This document shows, in pieces, positions 24,575 to 36,351 of a stretch of DNA of 64,000 nt. Numbering within the stretch: the stretch's first letter is position 1; each line of letters begins with the position of its first letter. The notes beneath the pieces are model-generated. The model was not told the DNA's origin. It saw nothing but the letters and a program-made list of their open reading frames with translations, and ran no database searches. The stretch lies in the NCBI GenBank assembly GCA_027382625.1, contig JAJKFJ010020768.1, positions 1 through 64,000 on the forward strand, in the 5' to 3' direction. Made by a program: the position numbers and the translations under genes. This DNA is from Tetmemena sp. SeJ-2015 (Eukaryota > Ciliophora > Spirotrichea > Sporadotrichida > Oxytrichidae).

Positions 24575-25276
24575 TCACTGCTCGACTGAATTGACCATGT
24601 GTGCTGCCTCTGCGATGTTGGTGTCTGAGTGCCAGTGGAGAGAGAACTTTGGCTTGGGGGCTTGTCCTTCCTCGCCCTCTTCTTCTTGCACTTCCTCTTC
24701 TTCACCTTCTCCTTTTTTGCGTTGTTCATAGTGACCAGAGAGGGTGTTTCCATTCTTGAACACCCAGCGACCCTTTCCAGAAGGCTTGTTATTTTCGAAT
24801 GCGCCTTCATAGTACATGCCGTTGGGGTAGATCCATCTTCCACTCTCAATGGAACTGTTCTTCCATTGGCCGTACAACTTCATGCCTGTTGCCTTGAACA
24901 CATATGTGCCAGTGCCCTCCTTCTCTCCGAACTTCCACCAGCCAGAGTACTTATCGCCGTTGGGGTAGGTAAATACTCCTTCTCCGTGTCTGCGGCCATT
25001 TTCCCAATAGCCGTTGTAGTCGCCCTTATTGTTGTAGCTCATCTTGCCAATGCCGTGCTTGAAGTTTTGTCTCCACTCTCCATCGTACTTGTCGCCGTTA
25101 CTAGCATAGAAGTACTTGCCTCTGCCCTCGCGAATACCATCCTGGAAGTCTCCCTCGTAGATGTCTCCGTTGGGGTAGTAAGCAGTACCCTTACCAGCGT
25201 ACTCACGAGAAATGTGCTTCTTCTCTCTGTTCTCAGTAATTAGGATGTACTTTGGTTGGTCTTCCTCGTCTGCCAT
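24575..25276 (-). CDS. MORN-repeat protein, radial spoke head 1-like
   Basis: Complete 233-residue protein, ATG 25276 to TGA 24575, with no IES or intron. At least six tandem MORN repeats (YPNGDIYEGDFQDGIREGRG; NGDKYDGEW; YNNKGDYNGYWENGRRHGEG; YPNGDKYSGWWKFGEKEGTG; YPNGMYYEGAFENNKPSGKG) fill residues 27 to about 190. A Glu-rich linker and a short conserved-looking tail (KPKFSLHWHSDTNI) follow. The repeat number, length and acidic tail match RSPH1-type radial-spoke head proteins of motile cilia. Other MORN proteins (for example phosphoinositide-kinase linkers) usually carry additional domains not seen here. Its GC-richer coding sequence stands out from its flanks. Confidence 0.9.
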   Translation of the reverse strand: MADEEDQPKYILITENREKKHISREYAGKGTAYYPNGDIYEGDFQDGIREGRGKYFYASNGDKYDGEWRQNFKHGIGKMSYNNKGDYNGYWENGRRHGEGVFTYPNGDKYSGWWKFGEKEGTGTYVFKATGMKLYGQWKNSSIESGRWIYPNGMYYEGAFENNKPSGKGRWVFKNGNTLSGHYEQRKKGEGEEEEVQEEEGEEGQAPKPKFSLHWHSDTNIAEAAHMVNSVEQ

Positions 25277-25574
25277 TATTCTAGTGTCTTGTTTAGAGAT
25301 TATATTTCTTTAAGAAATTTAAATTAAAATATTAAAATCTGTTTATAAATACCACACTCACTCAATTGCTCATTCAACCGTGTAATAAACTTATCACTCA
25401 CAAATAATGAACTTTGACTTAATGTTTTTCAAAGGTAAAATTCTTTAATAAAACTTCTCTTTATTGAGAATATATAGATCTCTTAACTTAAGTTACTATA
25501 CATAGCTAGGACTCGTCTGCCTTCTTAAAGAAGCATTATAGGAGTCTGAGATAATTATTTATAGCCTAAATTTG

Positions 25575-28500
25575 ATCACATTATCATTTGCTTTATTTTT
25601 TCAAGCTCCTCAGCGTACTCTTAGTTCCTCATATCCAGCCTTTAAAGAGTTTCAAAGTCAGTGCCTTTTACGGTATTTCCATACTTCATCATATCCTGCT
25701 TCATCACTTTCCTCGATACCGTTTAAGTCTCCATTTAAATACTGCTAAGAAGCGCTCTACTTAAAAATACAAAGTGCAATAACTCTACTGTGTGTGCACA
25801 ACTCCACCACCTGCATAATTATTTTAGCTCTAGGAAGCAGAAACTCCACTCCTCTAGCTCATGTTATCATCCATTTCTGCTTCATCATATTAGCTACCTT
25901 CTCCTAGTCCACTCAGACCTCCTCCTATCTTAGTTCTAGGCTTAGGTACTTAACGAGAAAACTCTAATGCTTTATCTCTTGCTGTCTTCTCTTTGGGCTT
26001 CTCAGCTGCTCTTTTATTTGGAGGAGGCTTGTTTTGATTTTGAGTTCTCAGCTAACGAGCATACTCTTAAATTTGTTCCTACTTGCGTTTAGCTTTCTCC
26101 CATTCCTCGCCACCAATATTTGCTCCCAAGCCTCCTAACTTAGTTTATTACTGCACCTGTTAGAAATTCTTGTAATCCTTTACTGTGTAGGGCTTGTAAA
26201 TGGAACCAGTGGTAGTTGATTTTTCACCCCCAGCGCTAGAAAGACCTCCAGTTGTCAGAGGTTTTCCTAAATTACTTAATCCAGTTTATTAAGGTCCTTG
26301 CCCACTAATAATACAATAAACTTCATCAAACTCACTATTCTGTTGGAAGTATTACTGATCAGCTTTTTGAAACTGCTTGTATACATCAGGTCTATCTGAC
26401 TAAGATCCTTGCATCATTCCCATGCCTGTTCCATTTGGCATCATAGCAGGGTTTATGCCCATTCCTGGCTAAATTTGATTCATTGCTCCTCCACTTATGA
26501 ATTACTGCTGCTAGTGAAGCATCATCATTTGTTGCTAAAGTAGAAGAAGTTATTGTTGTAACTGATCAGGCTGTAGAGAAGTTTAACCTGGAGCAAATGG
26601 AGTCTACATTCCACCCATTCCCATTCCCATATTTATCATTTAGCCACCAGGCATGCCTGTGTTAAAAGATGGTTACATCACTGCACCGTTTTAAGTATTG
26701 AGAGGTGGGATTACTGGGTTATTTTAGTAAGGATTGTCCGAGTTCTGTTTGGTATTAGCTTATTTTTGTTTTAGACCATTTTTATCCTCACTAATAGCTT
26801 ATTAAGATCTCAAACCTGCTGACCTCAAGCCTCCTCCTGCTAGGTTAGATCTTATATGAACCTTCCCTACACTCTTTGATTAATTACTTGAGATCATTTG
26901 AGGGGTACTCTCTCCAACTTTCATACTTTAAATGGAGTTGCATCACTTATTCCTTTGAGGTCATTATTGATATTATTTTACTGAGCCATTGGAGTCCTGA
27001 ATCCGTCTGACTGTAGATCAATCAATGGATTGCTAACACTTGCCGCTCTTTGACGCAAATTCAAATTAGAATTGCTTTGAAAAGGTGTCTCTCCTCCCTC
27101 AGCATTATTAGAACCTGTATTCAGACCTCCTCTAATGTTGCTATTTAGCCTCCTGAACTAAGCATTTTACTGAGACTTAATGATAGCCTCTAAAAATAGA
27201 AGTAATTTAAAATTACTCTGCTTGGTTATTGCTACTCTTATCTTGTCTAGGGTTTAGGCTCTGCTAGGTTGATATGATTTATTTTGAAACGTTCGCAAAG
27301 TTATTATGCCTAGATTTTTCAACTGATCTTCTTGAAACTGAAGTTTAACTAGGAGGCTTGGAAACTTATTGCCCGCTCGAGTTTATAGCTACTTATTAGG
27401 AGTTTTATAAAGTAGTTGAGATGCCATTATTTACAGCGATTGGTCTCTGAGATTAAGAACTAGCGATTGGAGATTTATTTTGATTAATCTAGCCCTAGTT
27501 TGAATAGGGAGCTCCTTCAGCCCAATACTACTACTCGGCCCTTTATTCGCTGAGTGAACTTGGCTTTTAAAATGGATTCATGAGTCCAAAGGTTTGAGCG
27601 TTATTGCTATTTGGATTTTACTGATTTTGATTGTCCATATCAATTGTAACTGAGGTGTTTGTGTTGAGAGAAGAAGTAGCGTTTATACCTAGTTAGGCAT
27701 CTCTGTTCCTCTTCATCCTCATGGCTATGCTCATAGAGGGTCCAGTACTTCCCAATGGTGCTTCCGTAGTTGCCTTGTATGTTTGAAGAGTTATAGGCTG
27801 AGTTATCGCTCATTTGAGAGGATAAAACTGGATCTCTCTTCTTGAGCAAGGCTTCTGCCATGTTTGAGCCACCCTTGAGGTATATGTTGTCAGCTCTGAG
27901 ATCTTCCAAATCCGTTGTCTTATTTGGAGAAAATGTATATCCAATCCTCATATCGTTAGAGGTACCTACTTTATTGCCTTGTGCAGAGGAAGAGGGAGTG
28001 TAATCATAAGGATTGGTATTTATTTGGTATGAGGGTGTGCTATTATTGTTATTAGCCTGTGCATTGCTCATCTTACTGAAGTAAGAGTGATTAGAAGTGG
28101 AGGTGTTGTTCATGAGGAGAGGATTCTAGTTGAACTGAGATTGGTTCATATTCTATTTTTATTAGTAAGAACTCCCCACTCCATTCATCCCAAAGGAAGA
28201 CGTTTGAGATGTAAATCCATTCAACAAAAAATTAGAAAGCAAGTGAAAGATTATAGATATAATTTTTTTAATGAAAATAATTAGCTAAAATGCGAGAAAT
28301 TAGCATGAATGAAAAAATTTTAAATAGAATTATCAAATTATATAATGAATTATAAGAATATTTCTAAAAAGTATCCAGTTTGCAATAAGTACATACGTAT
28401 TTACATCTGCTTTTAAAATATTGTTTAATTAGCCATAATAATTTTATTAATTCGAATATATAATTAAAATGTGTTAAATTGGCAAAGCCTTTAGAGTCAC

Positions 28501-28693
28501 CCTGAGAGCCATAAGATATTAATTAGGTTTGAGATTCTCCAAGGCCTCCTTATCTCTGATTGAAATTACTATTGCTAATGCTTGCAGCATCTATCTTATT
28601 AATAGGGGCAATTGTTGTTGCTATCGCATTATCTATCCCTCCGTCTTTAGTTATCATGGAGGTCTTCCCTTAGAAACGCGTCTTGAAGTCCAT
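25575..28693 (-). CDS. Large Q/N/G/M-rich protein with JHY-like C-terminal motif
   Basis: ATG 28693 (MDFKTRFQGKTSMITKDGGI) to TGA 25575. The N-terminal half is Asn/Ser/Gln-rich (MSNAQANNNNSTPSYQINTN; NSNLNLRQRAASVSNPLIDL). The middle is Met/Gly/Gln-rich. The C-terminal part holds SIYKPYTVKDYKNFQQVQQQ, KLGGLGANIGGEEWEKAKRK, QEQIQEYARQLRTQNQNKPP and finally GTDFETLQRLDMRNQEYAEE. The combination 'KPYTxKDYK ... GGLG ... EYA ... LR' resembles a motif in ciliary proteins of the JHY family. I rate that as suggestive only. One IES is resolved; the IES/intron at about 28180-28490 and several others are not. Confidence 0.6.
25755..25788. other. IES, pointer CTCTAC, 28 bp excised
   Basis: CTCTAC repeats at 25755 and 25783. 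Excision gives HTQQSASQQYLNGDLNGIEE on the minus strand. Confidence 0.7.
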
Positions 28694-29072
28694 ATCTCAC
28701 TTTAACAAACATTATTTCAAGAAATCATAAAAGAAGAAAATACAGGTCTATCAGAAAATTACAAGTAGAAAAATAATATGGATCAAATTATCCCTATGGG
28801 CCGATTTTTAAGAAGAAGCAATTTCATGATAAGTAATTCTTACTTACATTTTTAATTTAAAAAGGTAATAATTATTATTCATGTGCTCCTCAGTTTACTC
28901 CCAAATATATATGAAAGTAGTAAAATCTTACAAGAATATGAATTTGAATATAGATGATTGACTTACATAATTCATTTATAAGGTAGCTTATTGTAAACCT
29001 TTTAGTTTATAAGAGTCTAGAAATTTGAATTAAACTAATTGCTATTTCATAAGTTCACTCATTTCTTATAAA
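28694..29072. other. AT-rich spacer
   Basis: About 380 bp between two minus-strand genes: 3' flank of the membrane-protein gene and 5' flank of the Q-rich gene. No other feature seen. Confidence 0.45.
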
Positions 29073-30304
29073 TCACTCATCTTTGTGAGCTCTTTTATGT
29101 TCTCTGATATCTTTGACTCTCTCCTCCGCATAAGCTCTGAGAGAGTAACTCTAAATTATTGCTACTGTGTGGAGTAGATACTCCTCTATATTGAGAGTAG
29201 CATATTACTAATTTAGCTCATCATCTTCGTCATAACCTTGAACTAATCTGTTTCTCTCATTCTCCCCTATTCCAGACAGACTTAAAACTTTCATCAGTAA
29301 AGTTACTGCTAAATTAAATAGAAAGAGAAATTCAAAAAGAAGAATCTTAATTATCTCAACAATAAGAAGAGTGCGACTAAACTCACGATAAAGCACAACT
29401 GAAGTAAGAATGGGCCAGTTCCTACTTTTAGGAATTTATACTCTCTTTTATCCTCCAAGGTGATAATGTAAAAGTTTAAAGCAAGCACAGCTATAGGAAC
29501 TGAGAGATGTAACACTATGCTCAAAGGCATCGTTAGTTTACCTTAGAAGAGTATTACTGAAGAAACTATAGATATTCCCAAAACCAAAATGCAACTAAGA
29601 ATTAGGAAAAGCAAGTTTATCATGTAGAAGATTGCAGAGCGTTTGGATTCTGGAACTGTAGCATAGATTTTGCGTGTCACATTGTCTACAAGCTCATCAG
29701 TATCGGTGAACATAGTTGAGCGAGTAGATTGATTATAAGAACTTTGATTCCTTGAAGGACTACCCTGATTACCCTAAGTTAGTCTTCTGTCAACGAGCAT
29801 ATCGAGAAAGCGTTGGAGTTGAGGATCTTTAAGTTCTTCGTCAGTAAACCTAATATCTCTACGAGAGTTGCCTCTATCACCTCCTACTAACTTTGATTTC
29901 TAAAGCTAAGTATTGTCCTATTAAATGATGTCTCCATCTATTGCTTCGTCCTCTTCTTCTATATCTTCAAATTCTTCATCATTTACAGAGGGATCAATCG
30001 TCCGAAGACCTCTTGTGATTACAGGTGCATTATTTGCAGTTCTTCTATGCCTTAAATATACTAAGAAATATAGTAAATTTAATTATTAATGCGAAGCTGA
30101 ATTTAATGCTCTTGTAGAGTTAATTGTGTCATCCATTCCATCATCTTCTTCTTATTCATCTTATAGATTGCTTTTATTTGATTTGTTTTGTTGCTATTTA
30201 GATGTCAAGAAACTATTTAGAGAAGAGACGAATTCATTTTATTGCCGTATTTTGCGCTCTTCTTTCTCATTCAGATCTTATTAAACTTGACTAGTTTTTC
30301 TCAT
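29073..30304 (-). CDS. Multipass membrane protein, function unknown
   Basis: ATG 30304 (MRKTSQVQQDLNEKEERKIR) to TGA 29073. The N-terminal cytosolic region is charged, with acidic tracts (NDEEFEDIEEEDEAIDGD) and a segment DIRFTDEELKDPQLQRFLDM. Hydrophobic stretches follow that look like about four membrane spans (AIFYMINLLFLILSCILVLG; PLSIVLHLSVPIAVLALNFY; then a third and fourth near 29300-29400). The tail IEEYLLHTVAIIQSYSLRAY ends in charged EHKRAHKDE. One frame change near 29400 is unresolved and is probably an IES. An interruption near 30050-30100 lies after NSASH. I do not recognise the family. Confidence 0.65.
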
Positions 30305-30467
30305 TGTTAGCTTTTCCTTTTTTATCGAAAATAACTTATTTTAACTATTTATAATTTCAAAACCAAAAATATATATGTCAAGTTGCTGTTGTTGAAAATA
30401 TTTGACCTTATTAAATTAATAATTGAAATAAAAATCGTAAAAAAGCTATAAAAAAGTTATAAATAAA

Positions 30468-31030
30468 ATGAGTTACAGATTAGGCACTGCCTCCCCTTCA
30501 AGGTGTAAGTATTTCTAAAAGATGAAAAGCATCGACTGCATAAATCTTATTCTTCTCTTTCTATTTCCCAGAGAGTTAGGGATAGTACCTAATAATTAGT
30601 TATATTTTTTACTTAGCTAATTTAGACTATCGAAGTGTTCCAGTTGGCATGCATAAAGATCTCGAAAGAGCTTTCAAGAAACTTTTCGATCCTCGTAAGT
30701 TCACATTTTATAAAGCTTCATATCCCAAATGAGTTTACAGGATGTGACATTTTTGTGTTTAGAAAGCCGAAAGTTAACTGAGGAGGCAATAAGTGCTTGC
30801 AACTTGATAGGAATAAACCCAGGAGATCTATATGAAAAGTAAGTCTAATCATCTTATATCCCTTCTTAATATGATAGTAAATTTATAAGAAATGTTTTTC
30901 TCGATTAATTAAGACTAACATTATTAGATCACTTGAAACGTTTAAAGAAACAGCTGAAAATGATGAAATAGCATAAATTCGCTATCAACACTTTGAGCAG
31001 ACAAATATTATTATCTAATTTGCCTTTTGA
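30468..31030 (+). CDS. Small protein, three or more exons, function unknown
   Basis: ATG 30468 (MSYRLGTASPS), intron beginning GTGTAAG and ending CCCAG, then YRSVPVGMHKDLERAFKKLF, a second GTAAGT...TTTACAG intron (30695-30739), then DVTFLCLESRKLTEEAISAC with NLIGINPGDLYEK, a third interruption, and TNIIRSLETFKETAENDEIA. The first in-frame TGA after that is at 31028, but a further helical segment at 31120-31180 may belong to it. It shares a roughly 160-bp divergent upstream region with the membrane-protein gene. No domain recognised. Confidence 0.5.
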
Positions 31031-31211
31031 GAAGTGAAGATAGATATGAAAAAATAGTGAAATATAGTAGTTTATAAGTTTAAAACAGAATATAGATTTA
31101 GTTTTATTTGATCTTAGTTGAAAGGATTAGCCTAGTATGCTGCTGCTGTTGCTCTAACAAAAAAAGAAAACTCTGATCTTTGTAGCTTCAGATATCATAT
31201 CTTTGTAGAAT

Positions 31212-33460
31212 TCATATGGGGTAAATAACATAATTTTAAGAGTATGAATTTGATTGATTGTCATCCTACCTTAAAGATTAGTCTTCAGAGTATAAGACAG
31301 ATTTCAATTAGCTTTCATTATTCTAAGTATTGAGAAGTGATTGTCCCATTGAAGTGTTGTTTATGTTATTATTTTAAGCCAAAGATAGATAGTTATTCCC
31401 AAATTCCATGTCTCCTCCATTCCTACTTTAGTGTGCTTTATTTTGCGTTTCTACGATTGTGGCTTCTAGGAAAGTCTCTTTAGATTCCTTTATGACAGAT
31501 AAGCCAGTGTTTTCATCTTTGGTATTACTCTATTTCGACCACTTCATCCTTTTAGATTCAAGTTTAAAAAATTTCCCTTTAATTTTTTAAAAAATTTCCC
31601 AAATTAGCCTTTTGCTTATTGGGTTGGAGTTTTTTCTTATAAGCATTTTTGAGGCTCTCTTTTTTTCTAGATTTTCTCTCTTAAAAATTTTTTTTCTTTC
31701 TTACTTAAAGATGTTAAATCCCACATTCATAAAGCAATTATTGCAAATGTAGAATCATTTGAAGATTAATAATCTTAACATACATTTGATTGAAGACGAA
31801 GAAAATCAGACTATATACAAGACAAGCCAGAAACATTACATCGGTAGTCTCTCTATAGTTAGAAGCATCATAGAGTGCTCCTCCTACTATTGGTGCAAGA
31901 ATCTATCCCATTGAATAGAAGGTGCCATAGAGTCCTGAGGCCATATCATTTAGCAGTTGGTCATAATATTCGTTGTGACCCTCTACCATGTTTTCTTTCA
32001 AGTAAACAGCTTCTATTGCGTCTGGCAGAAGTGGTATGAAAATAAAACCTTGTGCTATTCCAGAGAGAGCAATATTTAAAAGCGTAGAATATATTTAAAA
32101 ATATAATGCAAGCCCCGAAAGGACAAGGGCGTTATTATCAGGGAAGTGAAGCAATTCAGAGGGTCCTTGCATAGTTGTTGAAATTGCTAGCAGAATAAAT
32201 GCAATAAGGATGAACAACCTTCTTGGAAATTTGCCCATTATCATGCTAACAATTGCTGAACTTAGAGCATAGGTTAAACAAGGCAAGGCAAGAATCAGCC
32301 CATTATACTACTCAGGGATACCTTTCTCGTTTTTAAGGACATCATTAATCTTCTATTTTAAAAAAGTCCAAATTATTATCAGTCAGGAACGAGGATGAGT
32401 ATGTCATGAAGAGGCAGATTACTGAGCAAGATAGATACGCAAATATGCATCTTTTGTTGAAAATGAACATACTAAATCCAACCTCCTTCGCCTTTCTGCT
32501 CTCAGCAGTTTCCCCGTTTTCTCCTTCTCCATCATCAAGCGATTAGTTTAGCGACTTAGGAGCAGCAAATAGAGTGAAGATACCGCAGAAAACAAGGAGC
32601 ACGGAAAAGAAAACAAATGTGTAGAAATAGTCCGTTACTGCATATATTGCTCCTCCGATCACTGGTCCGATCATCAATCCTATTCCAGATACTGCTTCAG
32701 CCATTCCAATGTACTTTTCTCTATTCTCAGAGAATACGAAAGTTATTATTGCATAGCAACTTGTTTAAACCATTGCAGCGCCTATCCCTCACATAGTAAA
32801 TAAATAAGCCTTTTATTTTTGTATCCCTTAAATGAATCTGAGAACTATGCAAACGTAGAGATAAGCACTTGCATTTTATGAAAGCCATTAGGTGGCCCCC
32901 ATAAAAGTAGTTGACACTATCTAGATATTGAAATATTAAAAGTAGATATATTGTTACCATGATGGCATCACCTATCAAAATCATATTTTTTCTCCCCACT
33001 TTGTCTAGATATTTCCCAATAAAGGGCGAGAGTAATAGCTAACTCAATTCGAATGCACTACAAATGGAATTAGGAGTAAAAAAGTTAGCTTACCTTAAGA
33101 TGAAGGAGATTTGAAGTTTAGAAAGAGAAGGAACATTTTCTGGGATCCACGTAGGCAGGATATTTTCAACATTAAGGAAAATATATTTAGTCAATACATC
33201 AAATTATAATAGAGTTGGAACAAAGTTTGGATCATCATGAGTGAGAACATAGATGATATGAGAATCTTTCTTTTTTCCCGTGGATCTACCACCTCCGCAG
33301 ACGAATGATTCAAGCTAGTTTTCCTATCAAGGTCACGATTGGTTTTATGATGTTGGAATTTATCAAGCAGCAGAGACTTTTAATCAGTTAAGTTTAAATA
33401 AAGTTATGTAGACTCGCTCTAATCTTTGGTATCGGTTGAAGTTTCGACAATATCAAAATA
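31212..33460 (-). CDS. Major facilitator superfamily transporter (copy A)
   Basis: Minus-strand 12-span transporter. Segments in order: FLNVENILPTWIPENV, FELSQLLLSPFIGKYLDKVG then RKNMILIGDAIMVTIYLLLI (MFS motif A, here GKYLDKVGRK), GIGAAM and SENREKYIGMAEAVSGIGLM with IGPVIGGAIYA (motif C-like), FIFNKRCIFAYLSCSVICLF, ALSSAIVSMIMGKFPRRLFI, GIAQGFIFIPLLPDAIEAVY, LYGTFYSMGQILAPIVGGAL. A 36-nt GT...TAG intron precedes FELSQ. The tail is Ser/Asn-rich (NNYLSLAQNNNINNTSMGQS) and appears to end near 31212. Substrate unknown; the layout resembles DHA1/SLC18-like carriers. The start near 33460 and the low-complexity patch at 31560-31700 are uncertain. Confidence 0.8.
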
Positions 33461-33550
33461 ATTTAACACAATTATATAATGAATTAAACAACCATAAATA
33501 ATTATTAGAATACTTGTATTTAATTTAATCCAAGAATAATATCATTAAGA

Positions 33551-33967
33551 AAGATCTCCAGAATTTATAAGGTCGTATAAAGTAAGAATTCTTAATAAAT
33601 TTTCTTATTTGTGCCATCTATAATATCCTAAAAAATAAACTTTCTCTTTAAAAAAAAATTAATATTTTTTCTTCTTTGAGATCATTATAATTTAATTTAC
33701 AGATTTTTTTTTAAAAAAATAGACAAGAGTAAACACTCTACTCTTCTCTTTGCTTACACTCATGACTCTATCCATGGGCTTATTAAAATTCCTGCTTAAG
33801 AATACACTTCTCTTTTGGGCTATACTCTAAGCATTATTCTTTGTGAGATTAGATATAGAGAACGCTCTGCTTGAGGGCCTACTCAAATGCGATTTGATGG
33901 AGAGTCCACCCAGACTTTTCTTTGAGAATACTCCAGCCCCTCCGTTGGTTCGTTGTTTTTTTGGCAT
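33551..33967 (-). CDS. Small basic Ser/Lys/Arg-rich protein
   Basis: ATG 33967 (MPKKQRTNGGAGVFSKKSLG), then GLSIKSHLSRPSSRAFSISN and VFLSRNFNKPMDRVMSVSKE, strongly basic with no predicted membrane span. The frame stays open to TGA 33551, but the last 40 or so codons are AT-rich (FFKKKSVN...), so the true end may be nearer 33720. Function unknown. Confidence 0.5.
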
Positions 33968-34150
33968 TAATTTGTCTTTATGTTTTTTATATTGCTTTGT
34001 AAATTATAATTTCAAGTAAATTTATAAAGCAGAACTTAAGATGTTGAAGCTTTGATAATCGCTAGAAGAGATATACTATATTATTTGAGGAAATATCTGT
34101 AAATTATATAGCTTACGATCATCATGGCATTTTAATGTAGATAAAAATAT

Positions 34151-35930
34151 ATGTTTGAGCAGAGGAGAAGGAACAAACTTAAGATGATATCGGATGCAAT
34201 AAACGACAGTCTTAAGCAGAGTAAGTTCTAAGAGAATATTATACAAATGAGATTAACTTTTTGGCAAATTGAATAATTGTAACTTAATTATCAGGAGCCT
34301 AAACTGCGCATGGCTTGAACTAAACTCATCATCAGTTTGTGAGTCAAAGTCTCAATCCTGATCTAATCACTCCAGCTGATCAAGGAAAGCCAATTTATTT
34401 GCTTTCTTAGTTTGCGTTTTTGAAAGTCGGGAAGAGGTGGTGGTACCGTTGGACGGGCTACTTTCTTTAACTCTAGAATTAACAGAGTGTCTTCGGTTCA
34501 CAACCCAGGCCGTCGGACTTAAAATTTGATGTTTCAATCTGGCAATCTGCCAGGTTATATGACTAACCAAAGTGAACATGCACTAAAAATTTATACTTAA
34601 TGTATAATATAATTACACTTGACAACGGCTTAAATTAATCGTCTGACAAATTGCTGAGCTTGAATACTGAGAGAGATCAAATTAAGCTCCAAAAGTTATT
34701 GAGAATTAAATAGAACATAGAAGGCCTAGCTCACAAAGACGCATTTAAATTTCAGCAATCTATGAAGAAAAGTGAGAAGAGAGAAAAACTAGCCAAGGAA
34801 TATAAGAGAGCTCTCATAGAAGAGGCCAAGATGAAGAAAGCTAAGTATGATGCACGTAGGCTGTAAGCGAAAGATTTAATGTCGAAAGCTCAGTAGGCAA
34901 ACGAACAAAAGGGAGTTAAAATCTACGCTCAATACATAAAGGACATAGAGACGAGGTTAGAGGCAGACAAGCGCAGATAGAAGCAGATGTCCATTGCTGA
35001 ATATGAGAATTATAAGAAGCGATTTGAAAATAGCATGCACAATACAATATCAATTTATTATAATGTAGTCTTACTCTGTTTAATACAAGCTTCTTCATGG
35101 AGAAATTAAAGGAAGATGAAAAAGGAACAGAGAAGAATTTAGATGAGCTTGACTATAAGTTAAACCGAGGATATGATAGATCAATCATGCACAAGAGTGA
35201 GAAGATTTAAAGAGCTTCCTACTATACAGAGAAAATTTCTAAAGTGAAATAAGACCACGATGAAATGGAGAGGCAAAAGATAGAATCGATATTTTCCCGT
35301 TACGTAACAAAGCGCATGCAGTCAGAGGAGAAGGTCACCCGCCGTCAAAAGGATAATCAGCGTTTATGGAAATCTTAAAGGAAAACCCTAGAAGATAAGT
35401 TCACGAAAATAAGAGAGCAATAGGCTCAACTTCAAAAAGAGCAGGATAAGAAAAGAAGATTGATCGTTGAGAGACACAGTACAGCAGGTCTGTCTGTTTC
35501 TCGGCAAGCGGCTACTGGAAAATAAGGAGATCAAGAAGAGGGATCAGTGGAGGTTTATGTTGATGCTAAGTAGTAAATGCATGAGGAGATTATGCGAAGA
35601 AGAGAATGGTCGCAACTGAAGAAGTACGACCAGCAAGAGAACCTCATGATTAACTAGCGCAGAAAGGAGTTGATGCGAGAGAGGCTCATACAAAAGCATG
35701 TTGAGATTAAGCGTCAATTAGAAGGCCTCAAGTAGCAATAGTTCCTCATTTTAGAAATGAGAAAGCGACAGGACAAGGAAAGAAGGAAATTGACAGAGGA
35801 GATAGTAGAGACTAATCATGGAGCTTATAGGCAAAAAATTATGAGCTAGAGTCTTATGGCAGGAAAGACAAGTGGACTTGGTGGAAAAGACGAAGATGAT
35901 AAAAATAAAGATATCAATGATAATAAATGA
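34151..35930 (+). CDS. Long coiled-coil protein, Lys/Glu/Arg-rich
   Basis: ATG 34151 (MFEQRRRNKLKMISDAINDS), a GTAAGT...TTATCAG intron, then a Gly/Arg-rich linker (GRGGGTVGRATFFNSRINRV; MFQSGNLPGYMTNQSEHA). From about 34650 to the end is an almost continuous charged helix (KSEKREKLAKEYKRALIEEA; DIETRLEADKRRQKQMSIAE; RRREWSQLKKYDQQENLMIN), stop TGA 35928. It is probably a cytoskeletal or ciliary filament-associated protein, by composition only. Two IESs are resolved; one more joins HAL to SDKLLSLN at about 34580-34640. Confidence 0.75.
34385..34426. other. IES, pointer GAAAG, 37 bp excised
   Basis: GAAAG repeats at 34385 and 34422. Excision gives TPADQGKSGRGGGTVGR. Confidence 0.9.
35032..35090. 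other. IES, pointer AGC, 56 bp excised
   Basis: AGC repeats at 35032 and 35088. Excision gives KKRFENSFFMEKLKEDE in the coiled-coil gene. Confidence 0.8.
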
Positions 35931-36351
35931 AGAGGTAATTTTATATGATCTACTTTTCAAAAAGAAGAATTTTATTTTGTGAATGTTAAAGCTGCAAATT
36001 AATCTGTGAAATTAGTAAGTTGCAAAAGATATTAATCTAAAATTTCATATTGATGTATAAATTGATGATCAGGATCATGACAAGCCAAGTCTGTAAGGAT
36101 TTTTGATAAAATAACGCGCTGTATTCAAATGAGGTAAATCTTTCAAAATCTTGCCATTAAGATTGATAACATAAATTTTTGTTCATTGAGATAACTGAAT
36201 GCAAAAGAAGTTTTATTTCTTTCTTCATTTGATCCTCATTATTTGATTCATACTTACAATCCATTACCAACTCATAAATTTATAAATGAAAACTTTTCAA
36301 TCTCCAATAGATAAAAATTAAGTTTATACTTAAGTCATGTGCTTCAGCTTT
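35931..36351. other. Convergent spacer
   Basis: 420 bp between the 3' ends of the coiled-coil gene (+) and transporter B (-). AT-rich; nothing else seen. Confidence 0.45.

Noticed and set aside
24629..25243. Long open frame on the plus strand, 204 codons
   Set aside because: It is the antisense of the intact MORN-repeat gene, hydrophobic and without motif. The minus strand gives perfect tandem MORN repeats.
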